In this document: one piece after another, positions 1 through 13,075 of the stretch
Layout: the number at the start of each line of letters is the position of its first letter
How positions within the stretch are numbered: the stretch's first letter is position 1
NCBI RefSeq assembly: GCF_021130785.1
Contig: NC_060208.1
Location: 172,602,501 to 172,666,500, forward strand
Direction: 5' to 3'
DNA: 64,000 bases
Origin: Homalodisca vitripennis
Lineage: Eukaryota > Arthropoda > Insecta > Hemiptera > Cicadellidae
Notes under the pieces: generated by a model
Told to the model about the DNA's origin: nothing
The model's input: only the letters and a program-made list of their open reading frames with translations
Database searches by the model: none
Program-made: the position numbers and the translations under genes

Positions 1-2926
1 ATTTCTCGTGACGATGCGTAATGGCTTACCTTTGATTTCTGTCCGTTAATTCGCTTTAAATACATTTATAGCCTACGATAATAGTTTTTATCGAATAGCA
101 CTTCCATATAGATGACAGGACCAGAAAAAGAATTCTGTCGATTTACTACTTTAACTCATAAACCTACGCAATATGTTGTTTTTTTGCAAATGCTTTTAAA
201 TATCCAGTATTCTGGTAAATGTGCGCAGGGCACACCTGATCGTTACGTGAGAAGAAAGCTTTAGGGAATTTTGTTTACTCAATTTGTTAAAAAAGTTCAC
301 GTGTCATCAAAGGTATACTCTTGATAATCTCAAAATTAATATATATCTAAACTTAAGTGTAAAATTAATTTTAAAGATGCTTTTTCGCAGTGAACAACAT
401 TCATTGCTCAGTTAATTCACCGCTTTACAATCACCAGAATGAACTGAATGAAACACTAAAAGATTTTATTTAGTATTTTGAAGAGCACAGAGCCAAAACA
501 TAAACTCAATCTTCGAGAACATCAATGTAATTTTTATTTCATAAAAATTTAATGCAATTGACCTCTATGTTGTGTTCTGGACTAAAGTTGTGAGTATTAA
601 AAAACACACACTCTGTAAATGGGCATTATTATAAAACTTATGAAGTACTTTCTAGTCAAAAAAATCAGTAGTTCTAGGGGTTTTTCATTTTTATAAGCAT
701 TCTTGTTATGTTTCCCAGAAAATAGCCTGACACAAGTTATAAACCTCAAAATAAAGCAGACTTTATAGTCATTTAAGCTGGTTTCTACAGATAATTAGAT
801 TTTTTTCCAACTTTTTAGGTTTGCATAGATTTTAAATAGATTTTAATATACTATAAACGGTTTATAAATTACGAAACATACATCCGTCTAATTTTTAATT
901 GAGTCCAATTAAAAATAATGAAACAATAAATATTTTACTTGATTTTATGAAGTAAATTTTTTATTTCACAAATGCAGTTTTTTTTAATGCATGTGACATT
1001 CTGTAGTCACATGAAAAAATTGTATAGTTTATGATTAAGCGATATATTTAATTAGAAATGATCGCGAATATCCGCTCTATTAAATAGCAGTGACAAGTAT
1101 TAAAGGATAATTATTAATGCAGTTTTGCTTATGTAAGCGAGGTCTCTACAGCCAGAGAACTGAGAATTCGGACAACACATTGTTAATGTTATACGAGAAA
1201 TAACTATTTATAGGTATAAGTACGCCACACCACCCGTCGTAACAGGCTTCACTGAAGTTGCATACAAATTATTAAGTATATTGCTCATTGGTTAAATTAT
1301 TACTATACCACGTGCTGTCATTTGATTGTACTCAGTGCATTACAAATTTAATTATTGTGCCATTTTGAGTGACACACACCACTATCAAACGACGCAGTGA
1401 TCCTTCATGAAGAAATAAAGCTTCATGCAAATTTTAAAGTTTATAGGTTAGTTTTTTTTCCGGATACTTATAGACAAACTGACAGAAAGGGATGTTTTTC
1501 AGCCCCACGAGTGATAAAACTATCTTCAAGGCTCACACAGTTGTGTGTCAGTAGCAAAACACACAGCGTATAACCGATTTATAAATAAATCTTAACAAAC
1601 CAGTAATATTATTTTATATAGGTAACTTTCTTGATAATATTTGATGCAATTCAGCTATCTTTACAAATCTATAATGCGGTATAAGCTATTAGTTGTATAT
1701 AATCAATTTTAGGAACAAAGCCTCACAACAGTCGAAGTAAAGGAGTGAGATATATATAACAACCACATTATTTAATGTTACTGATCCTAACACCTACATA
1801 AATGTTTCACACTGGTTGTGGGTCTCTTTGGACGTAATTGACTTTTAATTTATGAGTCAATACAACCCAGGAGAGTGTATGACATCAGTGTTCTATTGTC
1901 TTGACGTTTATTCTAGTTTGACCTCTGAGGAAGCAAGGAGGAAGTCAGAATAACTTGACAGCGATATTACTCCTGGGTGTCCCAAAAGAAATTAGGATGT
2001 CAGGAAGAGTAGTATTAAAAGATATGGTCCCTTTGATTCCATTTATAAAGTGTTTTTATCAAGAATGTCTGTTCTGATAAATCACAATGTTTATACTTTC
2101 ACAGTTGGTTTTATTTTCATAATAGTTAAAAAAAATTGATATGGTGTTATTTATTGATATTAAAACATAATTGTAATGTAAAATTTTGTAGATTGCAATG
2201 CTATATGATAAATTATAACTAAACGAACTACTGTAAATTAGAAAATATAAATTTATTTTATATTTGTGCTTCTACATAGCAGTTGCCTGTAACTATATAA
2301 TAGATAATAATTTTCACCTATTATACTAATAGGTGTTATTCACAGCATTGCTCACATTATTGTCTGACTGTCTGGGTCTTAGAATTTATAAAAGAATTTT
2401 TTCTTTTATTTTCAACGAAATTTTTGCAGTAAAAAAGTTCAGAGAAGTTTTACCAATGTAGCGTTAAGAAGGTGGAAAAATGCTATTACATTTTTAAACG
2501 TGTATACATTAACCTACCTTACTTATTAGTTTTGAAACTTGATGGTTTTTCGACATATATAAAGAAGTCTTGTATCGGATGCAAAGAGCTTAAAATTACT
2601 AGTAGGAGTTCATATTTTTGGGTAAAGAACACTCTAGAGAAAGTTTTTATGAGCTCTGAGAGGAAATTGCCATTTAAACTCCTCGAGCTCCAATTTGCGT
2701 GCTGACACATTTCCAATTAGCAAAGTTTGCATCCGGTGTCACTTCCCGGCCTTTGAGTACTAGCAGTTGTGTATGTGCGCTGAAAAAGTTAACGACACTT
2801 TTCATATGTTTAACTATAAACAACACTTGCATATAATTTGCACTTATTACTGATACATGTTTCTAATGGATTTTATTTGATGATTTTACGAATTAGGCAT
2901 AATTTTAAAACTATGTTATAAAATCA
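1..2926 (+). repeat. 2.9-kb repeat block, copy 1
   Basis: This stretch reappears, almost base for base, at 31933-35960 in the same orientation. By eye the differences are scattered substitutions and small indels. The right edge is sharp: both copies run to ...ataaaatca and then diverge completely. The left edge is cut by the window. No convincing gene lies inside. A 65-77 codon frame occurs on each strand near 2472-2716, but both overlap the same conserved repeat segment, so I do not call them genes. Position 1696-1697 is the unoccupied TA site of the Tc1-like insertion found in copy 2. A diverged inverted piece at 49254-49612 ends at the same terminus, which favours a mobile element of unknown class over a simple segmental duplication. 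Confidence 0.9.
1370..1550 (-). repeat. R1 dispersed repeat, partial, inside copy 1
   Basis: A fragment of the R1 family, recognised by the order: CTTCATGCAAATTTTAAAG, a tract of the 'tatagacaaactgacag' type, then 'cacgagtgataaaact' and 'ggctcacac'. The same fragment is present in copy 2 of the block, so it was there before the block was duplicated. Confidence 0.55.
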
Positions 2927-2927
2927 T

Positions 2928-3028
2928 CCCCCACCCCCCCCCCCCCCCACCCCCCCCCCCCCCCACCCCCCCCCCCCCCCACCCCCCCCCCCCCCCACCC
3001 CCCCCCCCCCCCACCCCCCCCCCCCCAC
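2928..3028. repeat. Cytosine minisatellite, 16-bp period
   Basis: A run of C interrupted by single A at 2933, 2949, 2965, 2981, 2997 and 3013, exactly 16 bases apart, then at 3027. The unit is one A plus fifteen C. The other strand is almost pure G in 15-base runs and could form G-quadruplexes. It starts one base after the end of repeat-block copy 1. Runs like this are hard to sequence, so the length and even the regularity may be partly an assembly artefact. Confidence 0.9.
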
Positions 3029-4536
3029 TGTGGTATGGTAGGTTTTAGAATTTAGATCATATAACGATTCGTAATAACTGTTTTAAATACATGATCATAT
3101 GCCATAATATTAACGTAGACAACACTTCTTTAACTCTTTATCATTCAATGAAAAATTAAATGAATACGATCAAGATCTAAAAAGTTTTATTTTACAAAGC
3201 ATATGATTGAAAAAATGTTGCGCAAAACTAGAGAAGCCACGTCAATAGAGTTTCCGTTTTTTACTGAATAACAGCAAAGAAAAATATTAATTAAATTGAA
3301 ATAGTTTGTTTTGTTGCTGTTATTAGCTGAACATTAGCGATGGCCTCTATTGGCTGGAGAATTTCCGTATGTGTGCCCGCACAATATTTTGAGTACGTTT
3401 ATGACCTTTAGACTTGAAATTTTGCACAAAGCTTCTTTTCTACCGAAATACTGTTATTATAATACAAAGTTACTATAAACTCTTAATTATTAACCTTTAT
3501 TGACCCATTGGGTAAAATTCCCTGCCATGGACGGACTGTGCAAGAAGACAAATATACAGTGCACTTAAAGCTAAGAGAAAGAAACCATAGTCAACTTCAT
3601 AAAATGTACAAGAGTAAACAAATTTATGATTTTTAACTACAAGTGTTTTTGAAATGTATAGAATCAAACACTCTCACAGCGAGAAAAGCATACCTTAGAT
3701 AATTATAAAGTTGGATTAACGAAAGGGGGTTCTTAATATAACTGCGAGGCTCAAGTACACACTACGTAAGCACCCATTCAGTTTTATATTCCTCTCCCAC
3801 CTTCCTCTACAAACCGTTGTAATACAGATTGGACCTCTATCTCAACACCACTTCTTCACTGATGTTTTTATTCATTATATAATTTACTAAAACCTAATGA
3901 TTCAGGTAATTTTTCAAATTTTAGAAATGTTATAATATGAGTATAGAAAGCAGAATGATTTTTAAAACATGAAAAGTCCGCAAAATATTGTATGTTCCAC
4001 ATAAGTTGACCACTTAATTATTTAGCTATTATTTTAATACCACAATAACGACATTAATGATATACTTTTCTTGATTTTACTTGGTTGTTATTGCATTCTT
4101 CTGTTTATTATACTAATATTTATACATTATTTTAACCGGTGTGTATCAATATCTGAAATAAAGAAAAATATTTTAGGATAAATAAATAATTTGGCTTTAT
4201 AAATTTGTTTCGTGTAGCAAAACACCAAAATTTGAAATTCAAGCTAGCAATTATCCACTCTTATGCTACAACAGATGGTTGAAACATTTATCTTAATGGT
4301 GAGATATGGATAGTGTCACCTATGTTCGAGATACAGTAGTTGTAATGCACATCCTGTCTCTTTACACACGCTCTCTCTCCTTCTCTCCCTCTCATCCCTT
4401 CTCCATGAAGTAAATACTTTCTACATTATCCCGTCCATTAATATATGGAGAGAGACCATCATAATCCTTAAATATTTGTTCACTTATTACATAAAGCTGA
4501 GAAACTTCTAATTGCACTTGTAATTAGGATAGTTTT
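3029..4536. other. AT-rich spacer with repeat debris
   Basis: No gene seen. 3390-3600 contains a piece with 'agacttgaaattttgcac', which resembles the central part of R1. 4356-4404 is a pyrimidine-rich CT tract. The rest is AT-rich and unassigned. Confidence 0.5.
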
Positions 4537-4921
4537 AAGGTAGGAACTGCATCCTGTCGAAATCCCATGAGACGGGATAGCGGGCTATGTATCTACATCT
4601 AAATTTGAAAGAAGGGAAGGTCAGCTCTGTTTCAGCTTCTCCACTCACAGCAAATAGTGGACATCACTTCCCCATATCCGAGCTAGCAATAGCCTCACTA
4701 ACGGAGCTCCATCCACTCCAACAGCCATCCTCCGCAATAGACTTGACCAACCTATCTGTACTTCCGGTATAACATCTAGAAATTTGTGGTTAGTATTGTG
4801 CCACATCTGGATATACGGTACATAGATGGCACAGATATAAGTGACCAATCGGTTGTGTATGTTCAACTATACTAAAGATAAAAACCACCCAGAAGTGGAG
4901 CCTCCTGGGACAACTGAGTCA
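4537..4921. repeat. R2 GC-richer dispersed repeat, copy 1
   Basis: It shares blocks, in the same order, with 37971-38190 and 38701-39110: 'cccatgag' near the start, then 'actccaacag.catcc', then a '..agaagtg.' block near the end. It is GC-richer than its surroundings. The minus strand carries a 73-codon frame with SSLLRRMAVGV. The corresponding minus-strand frame of 38701-39110 has SSLLWGMTVGV. This hints that the repeat derives from an old coding element, but I cannot place it in a family. Confidence 0.65.
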
Positions 4922-7236
4922 CTGAGTCATAGAGAAAAGTCATCGTTTCTGTATTACACTCTATGTCTGCAACAGGCTTGGAAACTGCTGTTATGAAAAG
5001 GGTTGTTATGGGGAACTGTTACCCAAAGAAAATGAAGGATTGAGTTATAATTAAAAGAGAATAACTGCTAAATAATTTCTATTAGAATTGAAATTTACAG
5101 GCAAGAAGTGCAGAGACCCAAGTTCGAAGAGCAGAAATCTTTTCTCACTGATAACTATTAAGGCTGCAAGTATACAAATACAAAATTAGCGGAAATATGT
5201 CTAATGATCTGAGATTCATACGATTCGATTAATATTATACAGTTAATTTAGGGAGAACAAACCCAAAAACAGAGCTGATATCCAATTCACACTGTAAAAA
5301 CTTACGACCTTGGTTTACCTTTAAATCGATTGAGGAGTTTATCCTAACAAAGAAATCAATCGTTAACAGCGTTAATTTTGGGGGAATTTGGAATGAGAGG
5401 GTGCAAAAGGTTTAAAAATTTGAAATAGAAATTTTTTCTCAGATTTGTATAGTTTGGTGCATTTAAAACTGGTCAATAAACACATGCATTATAGTAATAC
5501 TCCTCTAACAACTAAATAAAAAATAAAGTTACCACTTTAATTGTCTGGATATGGTTAACTGAAATTAACTTAACATTATTTGTTTATTTGGTTCACGGTT
5601 AGTGTTAGGCGTGTGTAGCTGAGAAAATTATAGTTTGAACAAATTATGGTTTTAATTTTTAACCAGACGATCGATTTAAAGAAAACCCAGATTGTGAGCT
5701 TCTAAAATGCAAATTGACTTCTCTTATCCTGAACTAAAAGGGAGTGAAATAAAGAAAGTAAAATGTTTGAAAATTTTATTATTTAGTAAAGCTTTAAAAT
5801 CTTTTCATTGATCCAGTGCCTAATTAAAATCTTAATGGTAAATAACAAAAAGATTTTCAAAGATTGTTACAGAATGATTTACCTACTGAATGGGATGATT
5901 TGTTTTAAAATCACGATGTGTTTCCATTATCCTGTGGCAAAGCAGATGTTGCAGAGTAAGCTGTAAGCTACTATTTTACGGGGCCTTATCGAATATTTTA
6001 GATAACAAACATAATCCATTATAATGCTTCAAACAAAGCTTAGATATAGTAATAACGAAATAATCTTAGAAGTCACAGTTTAGCGATAAAATGTATGTAG
6101 CGTTTTATTTAAATTGTAACTGTAAAGATTACAGTTTATGACAACATTGAAGTTTACCATAAACCCCTTACTTTTGATATTACCATAAACACAATGTGAT
6201 GTTTTACTACCGTATTGTTACTGCCTATTCAGTTTTACTACCGTAACAACATCTACGAACTGATTTATACCGAATCCCATCACCTGTTCGTTTCCGTTTA
6301 TGGATGATGTGATTATTGTAACTTTGTAGGTAAATTGCTTCCTGAAGGCGTCAATAACAGTTTTAATACGCAAAGACATATTATATACAGACTTGAAGGT
6401 ATTTAAATTTTGTAAAACAGAGGAAAAATGTTTAAAGACAGATTGTCATATAAAACTTATTGAATCTCTGTATACCATAAAAGGCCAAGTGTTCAATCAC
6501 TTTTTAATTCTCCAACTTGCTGTTTTATAAAGTTTAAATTTGGCATTCTTTGACATAAATAGAAAAAACTAAAAAAATTGGCATAAAATCATAAAATTAA
6601 TTAAACGATTAAATTGAATTGCAGTCCTTAGAAGAACTATATATTTTTAAACTTCATATATAAGAGTAATGAACTTTGAAATACAAGTGCCTCATGTTCT
6701 CAATAAATAAATACAAAATATCAAATCACTCTTGGAGATCAATCACTTATAGGGGCTTAAAACGGGTTGTAACTCCTGTAAGAACTATAATTTGTTTGTA
6801 AATTTCTCACTGTCCTACAAATGTGAAACATGTGTATTATCCTCTCGACAGACTGTCGGCACCGGTAATATCATAGACCGGAAGTATTCGATTTTTGCCC
6901 AAATTGTAGTCTTGATACAATGTATGTATATACTTATTGGTGACATATCGATTAATAATAACAGTACGAAGTAGACGGATGTAGAGAAAACTAGTAATGA
7001 TCTGTGGACTCTTGTAAAGATGAGCCATGTGATCAATATTTACAAAATTATGGGAGACGAAAAATATTAAATATTACCTTTGCTTGTATTACTAACAACT
7101 CAATTTCTCAACTCAGTTATCTCTTGTATTATTAAATGAGATAATTCGTTCAATGTTATAAACTGGGGTAATGGCAAAACTGAGCAAACGGACTGTCATC
7201 TATGGAGTGAGAGGTCAGGTAGCAAATATTTGAAAC
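4922..7236. other. Unassigned AT-rich spacer
   Basis: No gene, RNA or repeat structure recognised. Short frames of 60-73 codons near 6792-7036 occur on both strands and in overlapping frames, as expected by chance. Confidence 0.5.
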
Positions 7237-7356
7237 AATCAAAGTCTGTGACAGTGCAGATTTCAGATGCTGCACTAAGAGGACGTGAACTGGAGCTAAA
7301 CTCAATATTAACATTGGATCGACCCTTCCCAACATAGCTGCGTTATTTGTAACCAA
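7237..7356 (+). repeat. R4 dispersed repeat, copy 1
   Basis: Shared landmarks are 'caagtctgtgacag', 'gctgcactaagagga', 'aactggagctaaac', a block like 'attgaatcgacccttccca', and 'agctgcgttat.tgta'. Related copies lie at 36290-36415, 42241-42342 and 42512-42630, all in the same orientation. Confidence 0.6.
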
Positions 7357-8213
7357 AGTAAAGTAACTCATACCTAGCGATGGACCTCAGATCTAACTAA
7401 TACAATCCCCAGACCTCAGCACACCCTGTTCATATGAATGAGTAAGCTACAGTTCCTGTGCAACTAATGTAATCAAAGACAATGTACTGGATGATAAATA
7501 TGGAATACTTGTTACTGTGATGAAAAAAACTTATAACATTTTTAGGTTTTAAGAAAGACAAAACAATATAATTGTAGGTTACAGACTAGAAAAGTGTGAA
7601 CAAACAGATTGAGAGCAGTAAAATCTCTCGCACTTGTGAGTCTGGACATTTATGTGGCCACCCTTTCTCCTGTCCTTGGAATAATTTAGATAAACAATAA
7701 GTCCGGCGAATCTCGCTCGTACAATTCTCGTGTTCTGTCTTTGTATGGTTTGTTCACAAATTACTTTTCTTCTACAGACTAAAGTTGTGTAAGTGGTTGC
7801 GTTTTTATAAATGGTTGTAGTTATAAAAAAGTTATTTTATTCTGTCATTCGTTTGTATACATAGGAATATCTTGGCGTTCATGAATAGGGATTAAAACTC
7901 TCAAACCTGAAAAAGGTCTATAAAAAGCCTGTTGCGTATTAATATGTTCCATACTAAATTCAAGTTTAAATTTCAAAACGGCACAAGGAAGTATTAATAC
8001 GATCAATATACGTTTTTATTCAAGAAGGTCTGAATATAAACATATGTCACGTTACGTTTATGGGTTCTGTAGAAAAAAATTATAAAATCCCATTTACTCA
8101 AGCAAAAGATATTGCCACTCTTCCCTTCTTACTTCTTTTCTAATATATTATTCTTTTTTAATTTACTCATTTTCCATGTTTAGATTAACCCACATTCCAA
8201 TTATACCTGTATA
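7357..8213. other. Unassigned spacer
   Basis: AT-rich, with no supported feature. Confidence 0.5.
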
Positions 8214-8977
8214 CAGAGTGAACCAGACCACCTGAACTACTGATTGTAACGGTTTAACAAGTGAAGATAGAAACCCCTCTCCCTATTTTGTGGCCAAAGA
8301 ATTTGGTAACATTATTTTGTACCTGATATTAAAGAAATTGGACTAATAAACTTCGTATTAGGGGATGATACGTGTTTGAGGACATGCAACAAGTTTACGA
8401 GTTTTATAAGGACATTTTTAGTGAGTGTTAACTGTTTGTATAAAATTGTTCAAAAACTGTTTTATACCTACAGAACCGAAACTGTTTGAATTATATCCAA
8501 AGTTTAAAATGTTTTTTTAGCTATATTTAACTTTGTAACAACTACACCGCTGTATTTAATATTCTTTCAATTATAACATTTTTTATTTTCAAAATATTTA
8601 TAATTTTTAAGTGTAAACATTTTTTGGTACTGAACTTTTTCAGATTGTTTTTGGAATTGTTGTGGAGTTTCATTAGTTGTTTAATAAATTAACAATAAAA
8701 AATCTGTTAAAGCTGTGTTTGTACTTTTTTAAACAGTTTTTACATTTACAGCAAGATAAATTGAAAACATATTTTTTAAAATGATCTGTGCCAAAAGACC
8801 TTTAAAATGAGGAACCAAACGCCTTACCCTCACATTAAAAAAAAAATTCTCAAAATGAACTCCTCGGCTCCTTTCCAAAACAGATTTTTGGGGGATTCAA
8901 AATATTTTTATCGGATTGATCTATTTTCACTTTCTATACCGCTAAAATCAGTGGCCCAGATTGTCTGGTTCTGCCTG
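8214..8977. mobile_element. TA-flanked terminal-inverted-repeat element (MITE-like)
   Basis: The left end, CAGAGTGAACCAGACCA, and the reverse complement of the right end, CAGGCAGAACCAGACAA, match imperfectly. The match continues inward for about 60 bp through 'ctgatt.taacggt' and 'aagtgaa.ataga'. A TA dinucleotide sits directly outside each end, the target duplication typical of the Tc1/mariner superfamily. The 764-bp interior has no transposase, so this would be a non-autonomous copy. The superfamily assignment rests only on the TA flanks and CAG-type termini. Confidence 0.65.
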
Positions 8978-8979
8978 TA

Positions 8980-10015
8980 TTAGATTATTATTTCACAATT
9001 TTCTTAAACACTAGCATCCCTCCATCCAGACTCACGTCAGTTGATAGCACTATCATATCTTTAACAGTTCAAGCCTGTACGGTTTTTATTCATGTTATTA
9101 CTGGGACTATCCTTATATAGTGTCTTCTAAGAAGATTATGTACTTATACCTGTGCGATAGAGAGGTGTAACACTTCTTGATACACCACAAGTAATTATTC
9201 GTAAGAAAACTTCTTCATACGAGATTTTAATGGTAGAGTAAATTGTATAAACATATAAAAGTGTACTTTTGGAATTAATTAGTTTCTTTATAGCTATACA
9301 TTGATAAATGGTACCACAGTAGGCAATTAACTTTAAACAATATACAAAGTGATTATGAATCTATCAATAAGGCGTGGTGATTACTTTCGTGGAGGCGGTT
9401 TGAGTAACATTTTCGTGTCCTATTTCGAAACACTCACTTATAAATTATAGCTCTCTGAAGCTCTCCTCACATCGTTCACCGTAGTACAAGCGTGAAACGA
9501 TCACAACAAACAATGAAATATGCATGATACGATTAATGTATAAGTCAGCTAAAACTACACCAATATATTAATTATACACTTTTCATGTAAATTGAGGCGA
9601 TTAAATATCATAGGATGATGAAGGTTTGTTGGGGGTAGTTTAACACGAAGAAGGCAGCAATAAAAATGTAACGGGTGATATATCCCATATCACTGGAGTG
9701 GCGGAGATAACACCATTTCCGATTGGATTTATATAACACTTAAACCCGTCTAGCACTCTACTTCCGCTCTTTTAGTGCCATTCTTCACGTTTTGCTTGAT
9801 TTATATATTCGGCTTTAACATTTACAATACGGTTTTTTATAACTTGTCCAATAATGCTTATTTAAATCTTTAAGGGTATAGAAAAGAAATATTATTTTTT
9901 AGAACATAATACTATAAAGAATTTTGTGTACTGTCCTAAAATAGTATATGAAGTAAAGTTATTTCTTTCGAAATGCTTCTTGAAAGGATATGCAGTCTGA
10001 CGCACCAAGGTAATT
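8980..10015. other. Unassigned spacer
   Basis: No gene or repeat recognised. The sequence is AT-rich, with a slightly GC-richer patch around 9660-9790. Confidence 0.5.
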
Positions 10016-10105
10016 ATGAAATTAAATTAAATATGTCTTTATTTTTGAGGTGGAGTTAGGGCTGTTTAGCCCTCTCTTCCACTGAGCCTCGGATAAAATG
10101 AAAGA
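10016..10105 (-). mobile_element. LINE 3' end (fragment)
   Basis: Read on the minus strand this matches, in order, the 3' end of the LINE at 44100-45072: an 'aagtgg/cagtgg' start, 'agagagg', a small inverted repeat around 'gggctaaacagccc', 'taact', 'cacctc', an AATAAA-type signal and a tail of ATTTA/ATTTC units. The sequence up to about 10390 may be more of the same 3' untranslated region, including GC-richer blocks, but I cannot fix where it stops. No reverse-transcriptase coding sequence is attached. Confidence 0.6.
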
Positions 10106-10131
10106 TACAGCAATACTAATAACATTCTCTT

Positions 10132-10136
<5 letters not shown>

Positions 10137-10162
<26 letters not shown>
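10137..10162. repeat. (TA)n microsatellite
   Basis: An uninterrupted TA run of about 13 units, probably within the untranslated region of the adjoining LINE fragment. Confidence 0.9.
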
Positions 10163-10585
10163 CTGAAATAACATTGATAAACACATTACAATAAGAACTT
10201 AAAAATATTCTGATCTAAGATATCTAATCAAATTGTCAAAAAAATCTAGCACTAATATTATAAAATCTCATTCGTTCAACCATTCGCATCATTCGCCCAC
10301 ATGCACCCCATAGGTACTACCAACCACCACCACCCCTACACGGCCTGCAACCAGTCCCCGACCATTTAATTGAAGCGAGCAAGGCGAGCAGGTTTTACAT
10401 TACGGATATTTTATAACAGTTCTTGATATTTAACATATAATTTTGATTATTACAATAATATGGTGTACATTCTAGTTTAACCTTGAGAAAGCATTTACTC
10501 ACACAACACCGTTATAATAAATTGGCCGAATGGTTGGAACACCTGCAGTACGAGAAAATTTATTACCGGCGGTAAGTAAATAGGG

Positions 10586-10603
10586 TTTAGGTTTAGGTTT
10601 AGG
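10586..10603 (+). repeat. (TTTAGG)3 short tandem repeat
   Basis: Three units of TTTAGG. This is too short, and differs from the usual insect TTAGG telomere unit, so it is not called telomeric. An imperfect palindrome around 'ttaccggcggtaa' lies just upstream. Confidence 0.7.
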
Positions 10604-12987
10604 TAAACTCGTGAATTGAGTATTTAAAAGTCAGAAATGTTAGTTTAGAAATAAAAAAAATCATGGCTACTCTGATAACAGTTAACCAGTAATGATCAAA
10701 AAGAAAATTTCTCTTTCAAACCCTAATTTGTAATGTAAAATACTGGAGACTCCTTAATCTAAAATAGTAGCTTATTTGTAATAATATGGAACTGATAACA
10801 ATAATGTCTTAAATAAATGTTATAGATAATTGAATTATTATAAATGTAAACATAAACAATATTGATGTATAAAGTATCATAACCTAATTTTTACATTATG
10901 CTGGTTGTAAATTATACATTCTTACATTCTGTTATATACATTTCATCTGTTATTGTACACACTTATTACAATAATAGATACATTATTTAGTTTTCAAGAT
11001 ATAAACGGATACTGTTACAATGTTCCTAATAACTTAATACATTAACCATAGTTTACTAGTTATCGGCATCGAAGTACATTGTTGTCATTTATTTTATCTT
11101 CTATATTATTTTGAATTCCATATAAATAATACACAAATTCTTTAACTACCGAGACTTAAAGATTAAAATTTAATCTAAAAGACCTGACTGTTATGTATAT
11201 CTGGAATAAATATATCTGATTAACATGTATAAATTCTGAGACATATATAAAATTAGATGTATGGTTGTGCAATAGGTTTTCACTTGAATAATGTTATTTA
11301 ATTTAAAATGTTTTAATAACAGCTCTTTAAGACGACTTTTCGAAAAACAGGAAATAACAGATAAATTGTTTGCTTGATTATCTTAATATAAGTTGCAGAC
11401 ATCTGAAGTAAAATTTAGAGGTTGAACATAAGGATAAGACTTTTTAGAGTTTATATAATTGTTAAAATGACTTGTGAATTCAACAACGTATTAATTAACA
11501 GTCCAACTATCGTGTAAAACTGTGCCATAAAGCTACATTGGTCAGACAGTAACTCCATTGCATACTGGAATGAAAAAATATCGCAGCGGTACAAATCTTA
11601 ATATTAAGTTTTAATCTTATTTTTGCACAAACAATACACATGACAAACAAAATTGATGATGTTTTTCTTTGAAAATTATACCAACCAAATTAAAAAATCC
11701 ACATAATGTTAAATTACTATTTTTGAAATAGCATTAGAGTAGTTTTAAAAACTAAATATATTGATGCTGTAAATTTAAGATATGGATATTCATAGAGTTA
11801 AATTGTATATAATCGCACAGTTATCATATATCATTATTTTAGTTACTAAATTTTTCGTACAATAGAAAATTATTCAATCTTTTTGGTTTAAAATTAGTAT
11901 AGTTAATTTATGATTTTGGTTTGTTAATTGTAATTTTTGTTTAATAGATTTTCTCTCTTGAGAATTTCTGTAAATAGAAACGAAAAATATCCATACGAGT
12001 ATTTATATTTATGTATATATCAAATACATAAGATATATAAAAAATTACATGTCCTTAAATTGTGTTGTATTCTAGATATAATATAATGAATATAATTTAA
12101 GAAAATAATAAAAATCAATAAAAATCTGTATATCATACCCTAAAGTTCTAAATTTTGTGTTGTACTGTAAAAATTCTTTGTTTTATCTTCAGCAGGTTTT
12201 ATTTGAGCCTGGATACCAAACTGCTTAAATAAGCCTATAATTCCTCGTAAAGTTATAAAATAAACATTTTATAATGTGTTAAGGGCTTGTGTTTAAAGGC
12301 TACGACTTTTTAAATAATAATAAAAAATGAATTACTGAAGTATTTTTAACACTTTAAAAGTTCACGACGAAATTATTTTACATAAACTGGGAGCTAGTGA
12401 ATATTCTGTGTTGTACCCAATAGTTAGCAGATTTTATTAACAGCAACAGAGTTACGAGTGTCAAAGGTAGGTTTAAATGTTTGTAAATTCCTGGATACAA
12501 AACAAACCCCGGTGCAATGTTTATAATCCGTTTAGTTTCAGCTCACAAGTCGTAAACATGTTGTCGCAAAAATTTCTCCTTTCCTCGGTACTGGCCGACT
12601 AAAACTAGGGGTAATATTCGAGTGGAATGAAAAAGTGAAGATAATTTTGACTTTTTAACCACTGGGTTGCTAAAATTATTAAAATGACTACTTGTTTTAT
12701 AGAAGGAATAGAGATTATGATCATGATATCTTCGATTTTACCTGTTTCTTACGTACATCATTAACAAGCATTAGGAATTTGTATTGAGTTATTAATTTTA
12801 TACCCCTGAATTTATAAAAAAAAACAAGGTAGGAGTACGCTAAACAAGCAAATATTCGGTTTGAAAAGGTCTGAACGCAAAAGCGAAATCGCCGTAAACA
12901 GATCAGAGCAAGGTAAATGTTACTTGTTTGTTTACAAAACAAAATATTTATTTTATTTACAAATAACACACACTACGTGTCGTATAA
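10604..12987. other. Unassigned AT-rich spacer
   Basis: About 2.4 kb of very AT-rich DNA with no supported feature. The 81-82 codon frames near 12721-13106 overlap on opposite strands and have low-complexity content. Confidence 0.5.
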
Positions 12988-13075
12988 CAGAATTCGCTCA
13001 AGTCTATTGCTCACTTTATTCTCGAGTTGTCCTGCGGGTAGATAGACAGACAGGCAATAAAAAAATGTATTTGTT
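12988..13075 (-). repeat. R1-related fragment
   Basis: Carries 'caagtctattgctca', 'ttctcgagttgtcctgcgg' and a GATAGACAGACAGG run. The same series occurs at 23048-23130 and, degraded, at 58785-58890. Confidence 0.5.

Noticed and set aside
2472..2716. Opposed 65-77 codon frames repeated at 35509-35750
   Set aside because: Both strands are open in both copies simply because the DNA is nearly identical. In the older copy at 49254-49612 the minus-strand frame is broken by stops, so coding is not maintained.
10586..10603. (TTTAGG)3 as an interstitial telomere
   Set aside because: Only three units, and not the standard TTAGG insect unit. Chance or a local duplication is enough.
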